A stretch of DNA of 64,000 nucleotides from Paenibacillus yonginensis (GCF_001685395.1 NZ_CP014167.1:4844001-4908000), one strand, 5' to 3'; counted from the stretch's first letter, positions 34,087 to 43,676 are shown. A program made the numbers and translations. The notes: generated from the sequence alone by a model not told the origin.

Positions 34087-34811
34087 GGCAAAATTAAGAC
34101 AGACCAGCGCCGGCGGAAAGCTGCGTTCCTGCGCGAGGATTCCTCCGGATCGGCCGGATTCAGCTGCTGCTTGGATTTATAAATAATGAAGTTAATGGAC
34201 AGCAGCAGGCCCGTCATAAAGAGCTGAAGCAGGTTGGGAAGCAGCAGGATGCGGACGGATTTTGTTTCCATGCGGTCCACATTGCCGTTCAGGTCATAAT
34301 GCATCGGAATCTGATCCGGTATCCGGTCGTATTGCGCAAGTGCAAACACCGCGCAGGCGATAATGATCGCCAGGTGGATCAGATACCATTTGCCGGACAG
34401 GATCAGCCGCTGCTTGCGGAAAGAGGTGTCCAGCGGGAGCGCCGTTTTCCCCGGCGTGGAGGCAGCGGGAAGCGAAGCCTTCAAAGCTTTCATTTTGCCG
34501 TAAAAATACAGATGCAGCACAAAAGTGCCGATCAGGAGGGCAACTGCAAAACCCGCTACGGCAATGCCTATTGTGTCCGCCTTCATTTGAACGGCTGCAA
34601 ACCCGAAGGCGAGGCCGAAAATCAGGCATAATACCGTACTCAGCAGGGCATAACGTTTTCGCATGTCCGCAACAGGCGGACTGTTCCATACCTCCTCGCT
34701 GACGGTAATGCCGAAGCTGACCGTTCTCCGGGTTAAATAAGGAAGCGCGATCTGGAGGACGGAGATCGGGATAAAAATCAGGAAGAACAAAACAACGTTA
34801 ATGGTGTTCAT
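34083..34811 (-). CDS. DUF1648 membrane protein
   Basis: A 242-residue protein with six or so hydrophobic segments and the DUF1648 motif YDRIPDQIPMHYDLNGNVDR. Related SdpI-type proteins act in immunity or signalling, but this one is only distantly similar. It ends FRRRWSVLILP, immediately before the DUF5808 gene. The start overlaps the stop of the GntR gene (ATGA), so the three genes form a tightly coupled operon controlled by the GntR protein. Confidence 0.8.
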   Translation of the reverse strand: MNTINVVLFFLIFIPISVLQIALPYLTRRTVSFGITVSEEVWNSPPVADMRKRYALLSTVLCLIFGLAFGFAAVQMKADTIGIAVAGFAVALLIGTFVLHLYFYGKMKALKASLPAASTPGKTALPLDTSFRKQRLILSGKWYLIHLAIIIACAVFALAQYDRIPDQIPMHYDLNGNVDRMETKSVRILLLPNLLQLFMTGLLLSINFIIYKSKQQLNPADPEESSRRNAAFRRRWSVLILP

Positions 34812-35221
34812 GGCGTAGGCTCCTTTCCGGATTGGGGCGGGGAAGGCGAGATTTGTTCGTACAGCTTCTGAACCTGGCTTAGCAGACCGCTTAGATTCAT
34901 GCCGCGCAGAATAGACTCGGCAATGATCGGCCGCAGCTGCTCCAGCTGTTTGGCCATAAATTCAGGCGTCAAGCCAGGCAGGCCGTCCGGCTGAACGACA
35001 ACCCCTTTTTGCCGGTGGATTTGAATATACCCCTCTTGCTTAAGCAGCGTGTAGGCTTTATTGACGGTGTGCAGATTGACCCCGATATCCGCAGCAAGAT
35101 GGCGGACGGAAGGAAGGGCTTCGCCTGGCTTCAGCCTGCTTGCTGCAATGCCTTCGATAATTTGGTTCATAAGCTGTATATAAATCGGGACCTCGGATTG
35201 CATGTCGAGCTGAATGATCAT
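34808..35221 (-). CDS. GntR-family regulator, YtrA subfamily
   Basis: A 137-residue short GntR protein: winged helix at about 10-75 (IYIQLMNQIIEGIAAS ... NLHTVNKAYTLLKQEGYIQIHR) and a small helical dimer tail, with no large effector domain. This YtrA type normally sits first in operons for membrane proteins or ABC systems and represses them. ATG 35221 is chosen because GGTGATT lies upstream at usual spacing; ATG 35236 touches the AAAAGG site. A 21-bp inverted repeat covers its promoter. Confidence 0.9.
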   Translation of the reverse strand: MIIQLDMQSEVPIYIQLMNQIIEGIAASRLKPGEALPSVRHLAADIGVNLHTVNKAYTLLKQEGYIQIHRQKGVVVQPDGLPGLTPEFMAKQLEQLRPIIAESILRGMNLSGLLSQVQKLYEQISPSPPQSGKEPTP

Positions 35222-35236
35222 GGCGAAAATCACCAT

Positions 35237-35285
35237 CCTTTTGTTTTAACTGTTATATTTGTAGTATAACAGTTAAAACAAAAGG
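35237..35285. promoter_or_regulatory. Probable YtrA-type operator, 21-bp perfect inverted repeat
   Basis: Arms at 35237-35257 and 35265-35285 are exact complements (core TTTTAACTGTTATA), with a seven-base spacer. The repeat covers the -10 box and spacer of the leftward promoter and ends close to the ribosome site of the GntR gene. Confidence 0.75.
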
Positions 35286-35291
35286 TGTAAA
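35263..35291 (-). promoter_or_regulatory. Promoter of the GntR-DUF1648-DUF5808 operon
   Basis: On the minus strand: TTTACA (35291-35286), 17-base spacer, TATACT (35268-35263). It lies inside the inverted repeat, so repressor binding would block polymerase. Confidence 0.65.
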
Positions 35292-35301
35292 GGGGACGTG
35301 A

Positions 35302-35379
35302 ATGAGCGAGAGTGCAGGAAGGGCGAGCGTGCAGAAGCGCGTGCAGAAGCAGATGCAGAAGCAAACCGTGGAAAAATAA
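35302..35379 (+). CDS. Possible 25-residue peptide with QK repeats
   Basis: ATG 35302 follows a good AGGGGACGTG site and opens a frame starting MSESAGRASVQKRVQK, rich in Gln and Lys, to a TAA before a terminator. Three 12-base tandem repeats make up its second half. It is divergent from the GntR gene and could share its operator. Chance translation of a small repeat is as likely as a real gene. Confidence 0.25.
   Translation: MSESAGRASVQKRVQKQMQKQTVEK
35329..35364. repeat. Three tandem 12-bp repeats
   Basis: GTGCAGAAGCGC, GTGCAGAAGCAG and ATGCAGAAGCAA follow directly on each other. Confidence 0.7.
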
Positions 35380-35380
35380 A

Positions 35381-35432
35381 AACAAGACCTTCCGCCGCAG
35401 GGGATAACCCCTAACAATCGAAAGGTCTTGTT
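35381..35432. terminator. Terminator of acnA
   Basis: AACAAGACCTT (35381-35391) and AAGGTCTTGTT (35422-35432), with an inner GGGG/CCCC stem. On the minus strand a T-rich tail follows, so it ends acnA; it could also end a rightward transcript. Confidence 0.8.
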
Positions 35433-35471
35433 GTTGTAAGTGATCTTATAGTGCGGCTGGTATACGTTTAA

Positions 35472-38189
35472 TTAAACGCCTACCTGAATCATTTGGCGCA
35501 GTACGGTTTGCAGGATGCCGCCATTATGGTAATAATCAACATCTACCATGCTGTCCAGGCGAGCTGCAACCGGGAATTCAAACTGGGTGCCGTCGGTACG
35601 GGTAGCGACAACGGTCAGGATTTGACCCGGCTTCACCTCATTGCTGAGACCGAGAATATCAAAGGTTTCGGTTCCGTCAATGCCGAGGCTCTTCCAGCTG
35701 CCACCTTCCTGGAACTGCAGCGGCAGGACGCCCATGCCGACCAGGTTGCTGCGGTGAATCCGTTCAAAGCTTTCGGCGATGACGGCTTTAACGCCCAGCA
35801 AATACGTGCCTTTCGCAGCCCAGTCACGGGAGCTGCCTGTGCCGTATTCTTTACCGGCGATAACAACCAGATTATTGCCTTCGCTTTGATACTTCATGGA
35901 TGCATCATAGATGGACATGACTTCGTCTGTCGGCAGATATTTCGTAACGCCGCCCTCGGTGCCCGGAGCCACCTGGTTGCGGATCCGGATGTTGGCGAAC
36001 GTACCGCGCATCATCACTTCATGATTGCCGCGGCGGGAGCCGTAGGAGTTGAAATCCTTGCGGGCGACGCCGTGGTCGTTCAAGTAAATGCCGGCCGGGC
36101 TGGACGGCGAGATGTTGCCAGCAGGCGAGATATGGTCCGTGGTCACGGAATCGCCGAGCAGGGCAAGCACGCGGGCTTTGCGGATTTCGCCGATATCCTT
36201 CAGGCCGTCAGCGATATGCTCGAAGAACGGCGGATTGGCGATATAAGTGGATTTCTCATCCCATTCGTAGAGCTCGCCTTCCGGCACAGGGATAGAGTTC
36301 CAGCGTTCGTTCTGCGTAAAGACGTTCTCGTATTTGCTGCGGAACATTTCCGGGCTGACGGACAGGCCGATCGCTTCCTTGATTTCCTGCGAAGAAGGCC
36401 AGATGTCCTTCAGGAATACCGGTTCCCCGGCTTGATCGTAACCAAGCGGCTCGGTTTGCAGGTCGATATTGACGGTTCCGGCCAGCGCATAAGCAACAAC
36501 AAGCGGCGGGGACGCCAGATAGTTGGCTTTCACCTGCGCATGGACGCGGCCTTCAAAGTTCCGGTTGCCGGACAAGACGGCAGCGACGGTCAGATCGTTG
36601 TCGGCAATGGCGGCACTGACTTCGTCAGGCAGCGGGCCGGAGTTGCCGATACAGGTTGCGCAGCCGTAGCCGGCTACGTGGAAGCCAAGCTGCTCAAGCG
36701 GACCGATCAGGCCGGCTTTCTCCAGGTATTGTGTTACAACAAGGGAGCCGGGCGTCAAGCTGCTTTTGACATAAGCCGGTTTGGTCAAGCCGCGTTCTAC
36801 AGCTTTCTTCGCGAGCAAACCTGCACCAAGCATAACACTCGGGTTGGAGGTATTCGTACAGCTGGTGATCGCCGCGATTACGACCGCTCCGGTTCCGAGC
36901 AGGCTTTCGCGTCCATCCGGATGTTTAACCTGAACCTTCTCGGCGATTTTCTCGTCGCTCAGGCCATAGCCGCCTTTATCAACCGGAGTGCGGATAATAT
37001 CGTTGAAGTTCTTCTTCATTTCGGTCAGTTCGATCCGGTCCTGCGGACGTTTCGGACCGGCCAAGCTTGGCACTACCGAAGCCAGATCGAGTTCGATCAG
37101 ATCGGAGAACTCGGGATCGGCCGTTTCGCTGGTCCGGAACATGCCTTGAGCTTTGTAATAAGCTTCGACAAGCGCGACCTGCTCGTCGGTACGTCCCGTG
37201 CTGCGAAGGTAATTCAGGGTTTCGCTGTCAACCGGGAAGAAACCGATGGTGGCGCCGTATTCAGGTGCCATGTTGGCCACCGTTGCCCGGTCGGCCAGGC
37301 TGATGTTGGCAAGACCCGGTCCGTAGAATTCCACGAATTTGCCGACAACGCCTTTCTTGCGGAGCATTTGCGTTACAGTCAGCGCAAGGTCGGTTGCCGT
37401 AGCGCCTTCAGCCAGGCTGCCGGTCAGCTTGAAGCCGATGACTTCAGGGGTTACGAAGTAAAGCGGCTGTCCAAGCATGCCGGCTTCGGCTTCGATCCCG
37501 CCGACACCCCAGCCGACAACGCCAAGGCCGTTGATCATCGTGGTATGGGAGTCGGTGCCGACCAGGGAGTCCGGGAAGACAACAGTTTGGCCGTCTACCG
37601 TTTTGGTAGCTGCAACCGATGCGAGGTATTCCAGGTTGACCTGGTGTACGATCCCCGTAGCCGGAGGAACGGCGCGGAAATTGTTGAACGCCGTTTGCGC
37701 CCAGCGCAGGAAGCGGTAACGTTCTTCGTTCCGCTCAAATTCGACATTCATGTTGTATTCGAGCGCTTCCGGCGTACCGAAAGCATCGACCATAACGGAG
37801 TGGTCGATAACGAGATCGACAGGAACCAGCGGATTAATTTGTTTGGGATCCCCTCCGGCTTTCTTGACGGTATCCCGCATGGCAGCAAGATCTACGACAA
37901 CAGGGACGCCTGTAAAGTCCTGAAGGACGATACGCGCAGGGATAAACGGAATTTCTTTGTTATCATCGCGGCCTTCCGCCCAGCCGGCGATTTGCTTCAC
38001 ATGTTCATCGGTGATCGCGCGTCCGTCGAACTGGCGGATCGCAGCTTCAAGCAATACTTTAATGGAGAACGGAAGTTTGGAAACGCTGCCTAAACCTTGC
38101 GCCTCCAGGGATTTCAAATCATAGTAACGGTAGGTTTTGCCTCCGACTTCAAGCTGACGGAGGGCGGAGAACTGATCGTTCAATGGCAT
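35472..38189 (-). CDS. acnA: Aconitate hydratase A
   Basis: A 905-residue TCA-cycle enzyme that isomerises citrate and isocitrate through a [4Fe-4S] cluster; the apo form can bind RNA. Cluster cysteines are seen in [14 protein letters not shown] and [12 protein letters not shown]. The [24 protein letters not shown] block and the C-terminal swivel domain ([16 protein letters not shown]) are typical of the AcnA/IRP1 type. Length and start (AGGAGGT before ATG 38189) are normal. It is a single-gene unit. The region 38190-38366 shows an imperfect TGAAA/TTTCA repeat near 38215 but no certain operator. Confidence 0.97.
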   Translation of the reverse strand: MPLNDQFSALRQLEVGGKTYRYYDLKSLEAQGLGSVSKLPFSIKVLLEAAIRQFDGRAITDEHVKQIAGWAEGRDDNKEIPFIPARIVLQDFTGVPVVVDLAAMRDTVKKAGGDPKQINPLVPVDLVIDHSVMVDAFGTPEALEYNMNVEFERNEERYRFLRWAQTAFNNFRAVPPATGIVHQVNLEYLASVAATKTVDGQTVVFPDSLVGTDSHTTMINGLGVVGWGVGGIEAEAGMLGQPLYFVTPEVIGFKLTGSLAEGATATDLALTVTQMLRKKGVVGKFVEFYGPGLANISLADRATVANMAPEYGATIGFFPVDSETLNYLRSTGRTDEQVALVEAYYKAQGMFRTSETADPEFSDLIELDLASVVPSLAGPKRPQDRIELTEMKKNFNDIIRTPVDKGGYGLSDEKIAEKVQVKHPDGRESLLGTGAVVIAAITSCTNTSNPSVMLGAGLLAKKAVERGLTKPAYVKSSLTPGSLVVTQYLEKAGLIGPLEQLGFHVAGYGCATCIGNSGPLPDEVSAAIADNDLTVAAVLSGNRNFEGRVHAQVKANYLASPPLVVAYALAGTVNIDLQTEPLGYDQAGEPVFLKDIWPSSQEIKEAIGLSVSPEMFRSKYENVFTQNERWNSIPVPEGELYEWDEKSTYIANPPFFEHIADGLKDIGEIRKARVLALLGDSVTTDHISPAGNISPSSPAGIYLNDHGVARKDFNSYGSRRGNHEVMMRGTFANIRIRNQVAPGTEGGVTKYLPTDEVMSIYDASMKYQSEGNNLVVIAGKEYGTGSSRDWAAKGTYLLGVKAVIAESFERIHRSNLVGMGVLPLQFQEGGSWKSLGIDGTETFDILGLSNEVKPGQILTVVATRTDGTQFEFPVAARLDSMVDVDYYHNGGILQTVLRQMIQVGV

Positions 38190-38366
38190 ATGCTTACCTC
38201 CTGGGTTTCATTCTGTGAAACGACATTTCAAAAAATAATTCTAATTTAAGTATAATGCCTGGGCTCAGGCTCGTAAAGGACTTTTTGCCGCTCATAATGC
38301 CTATTTTTCCTGCATATCTATTGGAATGGTGCTAGTTATGATGCAAGAGAGCGGAGGGGGATAAGG

Positions 38367-39380
38367 ATGGCGGAAGATTGGAAAAACGTGCTGTCTACCT
38401 ATATTTTGCAGCAAAATCAGGACGAGGTGGATTATCGGCTGCGGGGTGGCCCGACCGTCGTTACCGATTTGGATTATTTGATGCGCCGGGGCGAACGCAA
38501 GGCACGGATGGCGAAATGGTACGAGGAGCGTGAGGCTTCGCCGCTCAGAAGCGAAACGAAAGCTAAGCTGGTCAGCGAGCCGGTGGAAACGGCGGATGAA
38601 GTCGAGGTCGATCTGCAGCTGCACCGCAAAATTTATTACAATAAAGCCGGGGTCAAACACCGGGAGGAGCGTTTGGACCAGCAGCGTCTACTCCTGGTTC
38701 GCAGCGGCGCGGATTGGGTGATTGAAACGGTGACGCAGAAGGTGCCGGAGCGCAGCCCGGTGTTGGCAGGGGCTTTTCCGAACAGCGGTCTGCCCGGTGA
38801 TTCTCCGCGGAAAGCCGATAAGAGAGGACCCTATTTGAACCGGGACGTGCTGGGAACCGGCGGCGTGCCGAAGGGGCCGATTTACCGCAGGGAAGATGCA
38901 GTCAAATATGCGGATGACTGGTGGGATGGCTTTAATCCGGAATTCGCCGGTTTCGAGGTGGACTGCACCAACTACATTTCACAATGTCTCTTTGCAGGCG
39001 GAGCGCCAATAAACTATACTGGGAAAAGAGAATCGGGCTGGTGGTACAAAGGATATGTAGGCTCGCAGGAATCCTGGAGCTACAGCTGGGCAGTCGCGGG
39101 CAGTCTTGAGCGTTATTTAAGCACAAGCCGTTCCGCTCTTCGAGCCATATCCGTAGACCGCCCGGAGCAGCTGGAGCTCGGCGATGTAATCATCTATGAC
39201 TGGGATGGGGACGGAGCTTATCAGCACAGTACGATTGTAACTGCCTTTGATGCCGGAGGCATGCCGCTCGTTAACGCGCATACGGTAAGCAGCCGGCACA
39301 GATATTGGGATTACAAGGATTCGTATGCCTGGACGGAGAAGACGAAATATCGTTTCTTTCACATTGCGGACCGGTTCTAA
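38367..39380 (+). CDS. Amidase-domain (Amidase_6) protein
   Basis: A 337-residue protein with no signal peptide visible. The C-terminal half (about 175-335) is an NlpC/P60-like putative amidase domain: catalytic Cys in FEVDCTNYISQCL, His in AYQHSTIVT, and a polar partner in LVNAHT. The N-terminal half (about 1-130) is a charged domain of unknown type with paired tryptophans. Similar domains in Bacillales (YhbB-like) act on wall peptides or in spore formation. Adjacency to ddl, 40 bases on, hints at a link to peptidoglycan. Confidence 0.82.
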   Translation: MAEDWKNVLSTYILQQNQDEVDYRLRGGPTVVTDLDYLMRRGERKARMAKWYEEREASPLRSETKAKLVSEPVETADEVEVDLQLHRKIYYNKAGVKHREERLDQQRLLLVRSGADWVIETVTQKVPERSPVLAGAFPNSGLPGDSPRKADKRGPYLNRDVLGTGGVPKGPIYRREDAVKYADDWWDGFNPEFAGFEVDCTNYISQCLFAGGAPINYTGKRESGWWYKGYVGSQESWSYSWAVAGSLERYLSTSRSALRAISVDRPEQLELGDVIIYDWDGDGAYQHSTIVTAFDAGGMPLVNAHTVSSRHRYWDYKDSYAWTEKTKYRFFHIADRF

Positions 39381-39420
39381 CTAACAATTGAGACTTACAA
39401 TAGATGAAGAGAGGTAAACC

Positions 39421-40518
39421 ATGGGACAGGACAAAATGACCGTCGGCCTGGTATACGGCGGCAAATCCGGAGAACACGAAGTATCGCTGCAGACGGCTTT
39501 CGCTGTCATGGGCGCATTTGATTACGACAAATATGAGATCATTCCTTTTTTTATTACGAAAAAGGGTGAATGGAGGGTGGGCGGACGCCTGTCGGCTCCG
39601 CTTGCCTCTCTTGACAAACTGAAGCTGGAGCAGGGGGCCGGGGATACCTCGGCAGCCGTACAGCTGCTGTTCGCCGGATTGTCCGGAAGCGGTAAAGGCT
39701 TGGATGTGGTCTTCCCGCTGCTGCATGGGACAAACGGAGAAGACGGAACGATTCAGGGGTTGTTTGAAATGGCCAACCTGCCTTACGTAGGGGCGGGGGT
39801 GCTGGCATCGGCGGCCGGCATGGACAAAGCCGTCATGAAGAAACTGTTTGCCGACGCCGGGCTTGAGCAGTGCAAATTCTGTTATTTTACGTCGTCCTCC
39901 TGGGAGCGGAACAGCCATGAGCACCTGCAGGCCGTAGAAGATGAGCTGGGTTATCCATGCTTCGTGAAACCGGCCAACCTGGGTTCAAGCGTAGGGATCT
40001 CCAAAGCGTCCAACCGTGAAGAGCTGATTCAGGCGATTCAATATGCATTCCGTTATGATCTTAAAGTGATTATTGAAGAATTCGTGGATGCGCGGGAAAT
40101 TGAAGTAGGCATCCTGGGCAATGACGAACCGCTGGCGTCAGTACCGGGCGAAATCGTCTCAAGCAGCGAATATTACGATTACACAGCTAAATATCTCGAC
40201 GGCAAATCGCAGATGATTATTCCGGCCGAACTGGATACAGAGCTTGCAGAACGGGTACGCGATCTGGGGATCAAAGCGTTTAAGGCAATTGAAGGAAGCG
40301 GCTTGTGCCGGGCGGATTTCTTTGTCCGCCGAGATAACGGCGCTATCCTGATTAATGAAGTTAATACGATGCCTGGTTTCACACCATTCAGTATGTATCC
40401 GCTGCTTTGGCGCGAAACCGGCGTTTCTTACGCTGCGCTGCTGGACCGTCTGCTGGGGCTGGCTGTTGAACGATTTGAGGCCCGTCAGAATCTGGAGTTC
40501 GAAAGCGGCGTGCAATAA
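39421..40518 (+). CDS. ddl: D-alanine--D-alanine ligase
   Basis: A 365-residue ATP-grasp enzyme that joins two D-alanines for the peptidoglycan stem. Seen are the N-terminal YGGKSGEHEVSLQTA motif, the catalytic FPLLHGTNGEDGTIQGLFE, the ATP-lid KPANLGSSVGISKA and the C-terminal LINEVNTMPGFTPFSMYP Mg-binding loop. Length is normal for the D-Ala-D-Ala type with a long omega loop. No van-type neighbours are present, so it is the housekeeping enzyme. Confidence 0.96.
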   Translation: MGQDKMTVGLVYGGKSGEHEVSLQTAFAVMGAFDYDKYEIIPFFITKKGEWRVGGRLSAPLASLDKLKLEQGAGDTSAAVQLLFAGLSGSGKGLDVVFPLLHGTNGEDGTIQGLFEMANLPYVGAGVLASAAGMDKAVMKKLFADAGLEQCKFCYFTSSSWERNSHEHLQAVEDELGYPCFVKPANLGSSVGISKASNREELIQAIQYAFRYDLKVIIEEFVDAREIEVGILGNDEPLASVPGEIVSSSEYYDYTAKYLDGKSQMIIPAELDTELAERVRDLGIKAFKAIEGSGLCRADFFVRRDNGAILINEVNTMPGFTPFSMYPLLWRETGVSYAALLDRLLGLAVERFEARQNLEFESGVQ

Positions 40519-40554
40519 ACGAACACCGGCTTTCCAAGAGAAAGGAAGTAGCGA

Positions 40555-40875
40555 ATGGGTTTCCAAACCGAATTTAATTCTGTATGCAAATTCAAGAATG
40601 AACAGGAGTTCTATGAACTGCTGGAATACGGGCGCTGTAAAATGACCAAGTCCGGTCTCCGTATTTTCCCTACGGGCCAAAAAGTCATCGCTTACACGCC
40701 GGATAACCGGGCCGCGGCCATCGTGAAAATTACCGGCTGCATTGCGGAAATTAATTTCCAGGGCCAGGAAGTTACCGAGGTCGAGCTCCAGCTCGTTCGT
40801 GAACTGACAGAAGAGGAATCACGGATTCAGACCGCCCTCGCTCATGAAATGTTTTTTGGCGAGGCTCATGGCTGA
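40555..40875 (+). CDS. Small conserved-looking hypothetical protein, 106 aa
   Basis: Begins MGFQTEFNSVCKFKNEQEF and has the look of a small soluble beta-rich protein: RIFPTGQKVIAY, AAAIVKITGCIAEINF and VTEVELQLVRELTEEE. I have seen similar proteins downstream of ddl in Paenibacillus; they may belong to DUF2584, but I am not sure. AGAAAGGAAG precedes ATG 40555 and the gene lies 36 bases after ddl, so it is probably in the ddl transcript, which ends at 41061-41096. Confidence 0.7.
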   Translation: MGFQTEFNSVCKFKNEQEFYELLEYGRCKMTKSGLRIFPTGQKVIAYTPDNRAAAIVKITGCIAEINFQGQEVTEVELQLVRELTEEESRIQTALAHEMFFGEAHG

Positions 40876-41060
40876 TACGAATAGGATTTTGTACGTTACG
40901 AAGCATAACTCTCGATACGGAGTCTGTGGGCGTTAGGCTGGATGCCAAGCTAAAAGGCTGGAGCGTTATCGTTATTTGCCTTGATGGACGAGCTGCCCTA
41001 GGATCAGGGCGACAGTGTTTTGAAATTTTCAAATTCGAATAATGAATAAAAACTCGCAAA

Positions 41061-41096
41061 AAAGAGTTGTCCAGGAACGGGCAGCTCTTTTTTTGT
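41061..41096 (+). terminator. Terminator after the ddl cluster
   Basis: AAAGAGTTGTCC (41061-41072), loop AGGAAC, GGGCAGCTCTTT (41079-41090), then T-rich. The stretch 40876-41060 between gene and hairpin holds nothing I recognise. Confidence 0.8.
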
Positions 41097-41170
41097 TGTC
41101 TAAATAAGGGATGAAGGAAGGGATAATTACAGCCCTAACTATTATTCGCGTTATGTTTACTGACCTAAAC

Positions 41171-41200
41171 TTGACACAATTGTGTAGTTTTTTTTGTAAT
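41171..41200 (+). promoter_or_regulatory. Distal promoter with palindrome, liv-type operon
   Basis: Perfect TTGACA (41171-41176), 18-base spacer, TGTAAT (41195-41200). A perfect ACACAATTGTGT palindrome (41174-41185) overlaps the -35 box and may be an operator. Confidence 0.45.
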
Positions 41201-41277
41201 TTTATATAGTAATAAATAGTATTTTATAGTACAAATAAACTATTATAACTTATTGTTGAATAAAAGTAAAAAAATAA

Positions 41278-41306
41278 TTGCCGAATCCGATAGTGGAAGT
41301 TATACT
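41278..41306 (+). promoter_or_regulatory. Proximal promoter of the liv-type operon
   Basis: TTGCCG (41278-41283), 17-base spacer, TATACT (41301-41306), about 55 bases before the binding-protein start. The surrounding 41100-41365 region is very AT-rich. Confidence 0.6.
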
Positions 41307-41365
41307 ATTCTTATATTTCGTATCACTATATGTTATATAAACTAACATTTGGATGGGGGATTTGT

Positions 41366-42565
41366 ATGAAGGTTAAAGGATTAGCTGCAATGGTGTTCGT
41401 GTTAGCATTAGTTACCGCAGGTTGTGGCAACAAGGAAACGGCATCAGGTTCCAGCGGTTCATCCAACTCGGGAAGCGGCGGCAAGGTCATCAAGATCGCT
41501 ACCCAATCTCCTTTGTCAGGCGGAAGCTCCATTCAGGGCGAGGCTATCAAGCTTGGCGCTCAAATGTCCATGGAGGATCATAAAGAGGAATTTGCCAAGC
41601 TTGGTTATTCTCTTGAACTCGTGCCCTATGACGATCAGGGAGATGCCAAGAAAGGGGTAGCCAATGCGGAGCAAATCGGCGCAGATCAATCTATTGTTGG
41701 CGTCATCGGTCACTTGAATTCCGGGGTTACCATTCCTTCCTCCGTTGTTTACGAGAAATACAATATCGCGATGATTTCTCCAGCGAGCACGGCTACCGAA
41801 GTCACAGACCGCAAGCTGAAGGTCGTGAACCGTGTTGTAGCCCGCGATGATTTCCAGGGGCCTGCGGCTGCTGAATATGCAATCAAGACGCTTGGCGCCA
41901 AAAACATCTTTGTCATTCAAGATAAAACGGCATACGGCCAGGGGTTGGCTGACGCGTTCAGAACCGCAGCCGAGCAAGCCGGCGCCACCATTTCCGGTTA
42001 TGAAGGTATTACGGTCGGCGAGAAGGATTTCAACGGGGTTCTAAATATCGTTCAATCGAAGAATCCGGACTTTATTTTCTTCGGGGGCATGTATGCAGAG
42101 GGCGGCCTGATCGTGAAGCAAGCACGTGATAAAGGCATTACAGCTCCGGTTATGGGCGGCGATGCGCTGGATTCCTCAGGCATGGTGGACATTGCCAAAG
42201 ACGATATCGTCGGCACTTTGTACAGCTCGGTGTCTACCGATATTACGAAGACGGACCCTGGCAAGAAGTGGGCGGATCAATACGAGCAGAAATTCGGCAA
42301 GAAACCCGAAGGCTACTCCGCTTATGCCTATGATTCCATGTCCGTTATGCTTGAGGCGGTCAAGAAGAGCATTGAAGACAACGGCGGGCAGCTGCCCGCC
42401 CGCGAGAAGATCCGCGATGCCGTACGGGCAACCAAGGACTTTGAAGGTGTAGCGACCAAAGTAAGCTTTGATGATATCGGCGACAACTCGTATGCGAAAG
42501 TCTTTATTTATAAATTTGAAGCGGCTTCTTATCCGGGCAGCATGGTTTCGGAGGTCAGCAAATAA
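41366..42565 (+). CDS. livJ: Branched-chain amino acid/amide ABC transporter substrate-binding lipoprotein
   Basis: A 399-residue periplasmic-binding-fold lipoprotein. The signal ends in the lipobox LVTAGCGN with Cys20 as the lipidated residue; a Ser/Gly linker follows. The type-I binding fold is shown by IKIATQSPLSGGSS, YDDQGDAKKGVANAEQI, VIGHLNSGVTIPSS and YAYDSMSVMLEAVKK. Family members bind leucine, isoleucine or valine, or amides such as urea; which is not readable here. A GGATGGGGG site precedes ATG 41366. It is first of five genes encoding a complete importer. Confidence 0.92.
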   Translation: MKVKGLAAMVFVLALVTAGCGNKETASGSSGSSNSGSGGKVIKIATQSPLSGGSSIQGEAIKLGAQMSMEDHKEEFAKLGYSLELVPYDDQGDAKKGVANAEQIGADQSIVGVIGHLNSGVTIPSSVVYEKYNIAMISPASTATEVTDRKLKVVNRVVARDDFQGPAAAEYAIKTLGAKNIFVIQDKTAYGQGLADAFRTAAEQAGATISGYEGITVGEKDFNGVLNIVQSKNPDFIFFGGMYAEGGLIVKQARDKGITAPVMGGDALDSSGMVDIAKDDIVGTLYSSVSTDITKTDPGKKWADQYEQKFGKKPEGYSAYAYDSMSVMLEAVKKSIEDNGGQLPAREKIRDAVRATKDFEGVATKVSFDDIGDNSYAKVFIYKFEAASYPGSMVSEVSK

Positions 42566-42680
42566 GCGGCAGGACAACTTAATTTGACTTGACTAACAAG
42601 TCAGCTGCAGCCAAGAGATGTTCCGGTTTGGGGCAGCTTCTTGGCTGTCATTTTTTCATTCATCCGAAAGGAGTATGCCC

Positions 42681-43667
42681 ATGATTTCTAGCATCCTGCA
42701 AACTCTGCCGCAGGTGTTGATCGACGGCCTGGCTTTAGGCGCGATCTACGCGGTTGTAGCACTTGGATATACGATGGTCTATGGTATTTTGGAGCTGATT
42801 AATTTTGCGCATGGCGAAATCTTTATGACCGGGGCGTTTGTCGGCACTACTGTCCTGTTTATGTTCCAGTCCTTTGGATGGCTGGGCGGGCTGCCGGCCT
42901 GGTTCTCCTATCTGTTAATCATTCTGATTGCGATGATGGTGACCGGGAGCCTGGGGGTCGGCATTGAGAGAGTGGCGTACAGGCCGCTCAGGAAAGCGCC
43001 GAAGCTCATTTCCCTGATTTCCGCATTCGGAGTTTCTTTTGTCCTTCAGGATGTGGTTCGTTTTATTGCCCAGCTGAAGACCGGCAACTATATCGTGACC
43101 AGCGACTCCTTGTTCAGCGGAAGGATGACGCTGGATACGTCCGCGATCAGCAGCGTGTTCGGGAATGCTTCAATTAAAGCCAATACGATAATTATCCTGA
43201 TCGTAGCTGTTCTGCTCATGGCAGGACTGGATATATTCGTAAACCGTACCAAATGGGGCGTTGCCATGCGGGCTGTGGCGCAAGACCGGGAGACGGCGTC
43301 TTTAATGTCGATTAATGTGAACAAGATTGTGGTTTTGACTTTTTTTATAGGCTCGGCGCTTGGCGGAGCAACGGGTGTTTTGTTTGCTCAGCAGTACGGT
43401 ACGATTGATCCGTATATCGGCTTTATTTTAGGAATGAAGGCTTTCACGGCGGCTGTGCTTGGAGGCATTGGCAATATCCGCGGCGCTATGTTCGGCGGAA
43501 TCGTGATTGGCATCCTGGAGATGTTCGCCTCGTCCAATCTGGGGATTCTGACGCATGGCAGCTTTGGAGCGGAATACAAGGATGTATTTGCTTTTATGAT
43601 CCTGATCATTGTGCTGATCTTTAAACCCGAGGGCTTGTTCGGCAGAGCCGTCAAAGAGAAGGTGTAG
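42681..43667 (+). CDS. livH: Branched-chain amino acid ABC transporter permease LivH
   Basis: A 328-residue membrane protein with eight or so helices and the family blocks LGAIYAVVALGYTMVYGILE, INFAHGEIFMTGAFVG and GMKAFTAAVLGGIGNIRGAM (the ATPase-contact loop). ATG 42681 fits the AAAGGAG site best; the frame is open upstream to 42618, inside the leader. It forms the channel with LivM. The next start lies ten bases after its stop. Confidence 0.93.
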   Translation: MISSILQTLPQVLIDGLALGAIYAVVALGYTMVYGILELINFAHGEIFMTGAFVGTTVLFMFQSFGWLGGLPAWFSYLLIILIAMMVTGSLGVGIERVAYRPLRKAPKLISLISAFGVSFVLQDVVRFIAQLKTGNYIVTSDSLFSGRMTLDTSAISSVFGNASIKANTIIILIVAVLLMAGLDIFVNRTKWGVAMRAVAQDRETASLMSINVNKIVVLTFFIGSALGGATGVLFAQQYGTIDPYIGFILGMKAFTAAVLGGIGNIRGAMFGGIVIGILEMFASSNLGILTHGSFGAEYKDVFAFMILIIVLIFKPEGLFGRAVKEKV

Positions 43668-43676
43668 GTGATCCTG

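Noticed and set aside
35493..38093. An 866-codon open frame on the plus strand opposite acnA
   Set aside because: It is the antisense of a clear aconitase and has no domain or composition of a real protein; long antisense frames are common against GC-biased genes.
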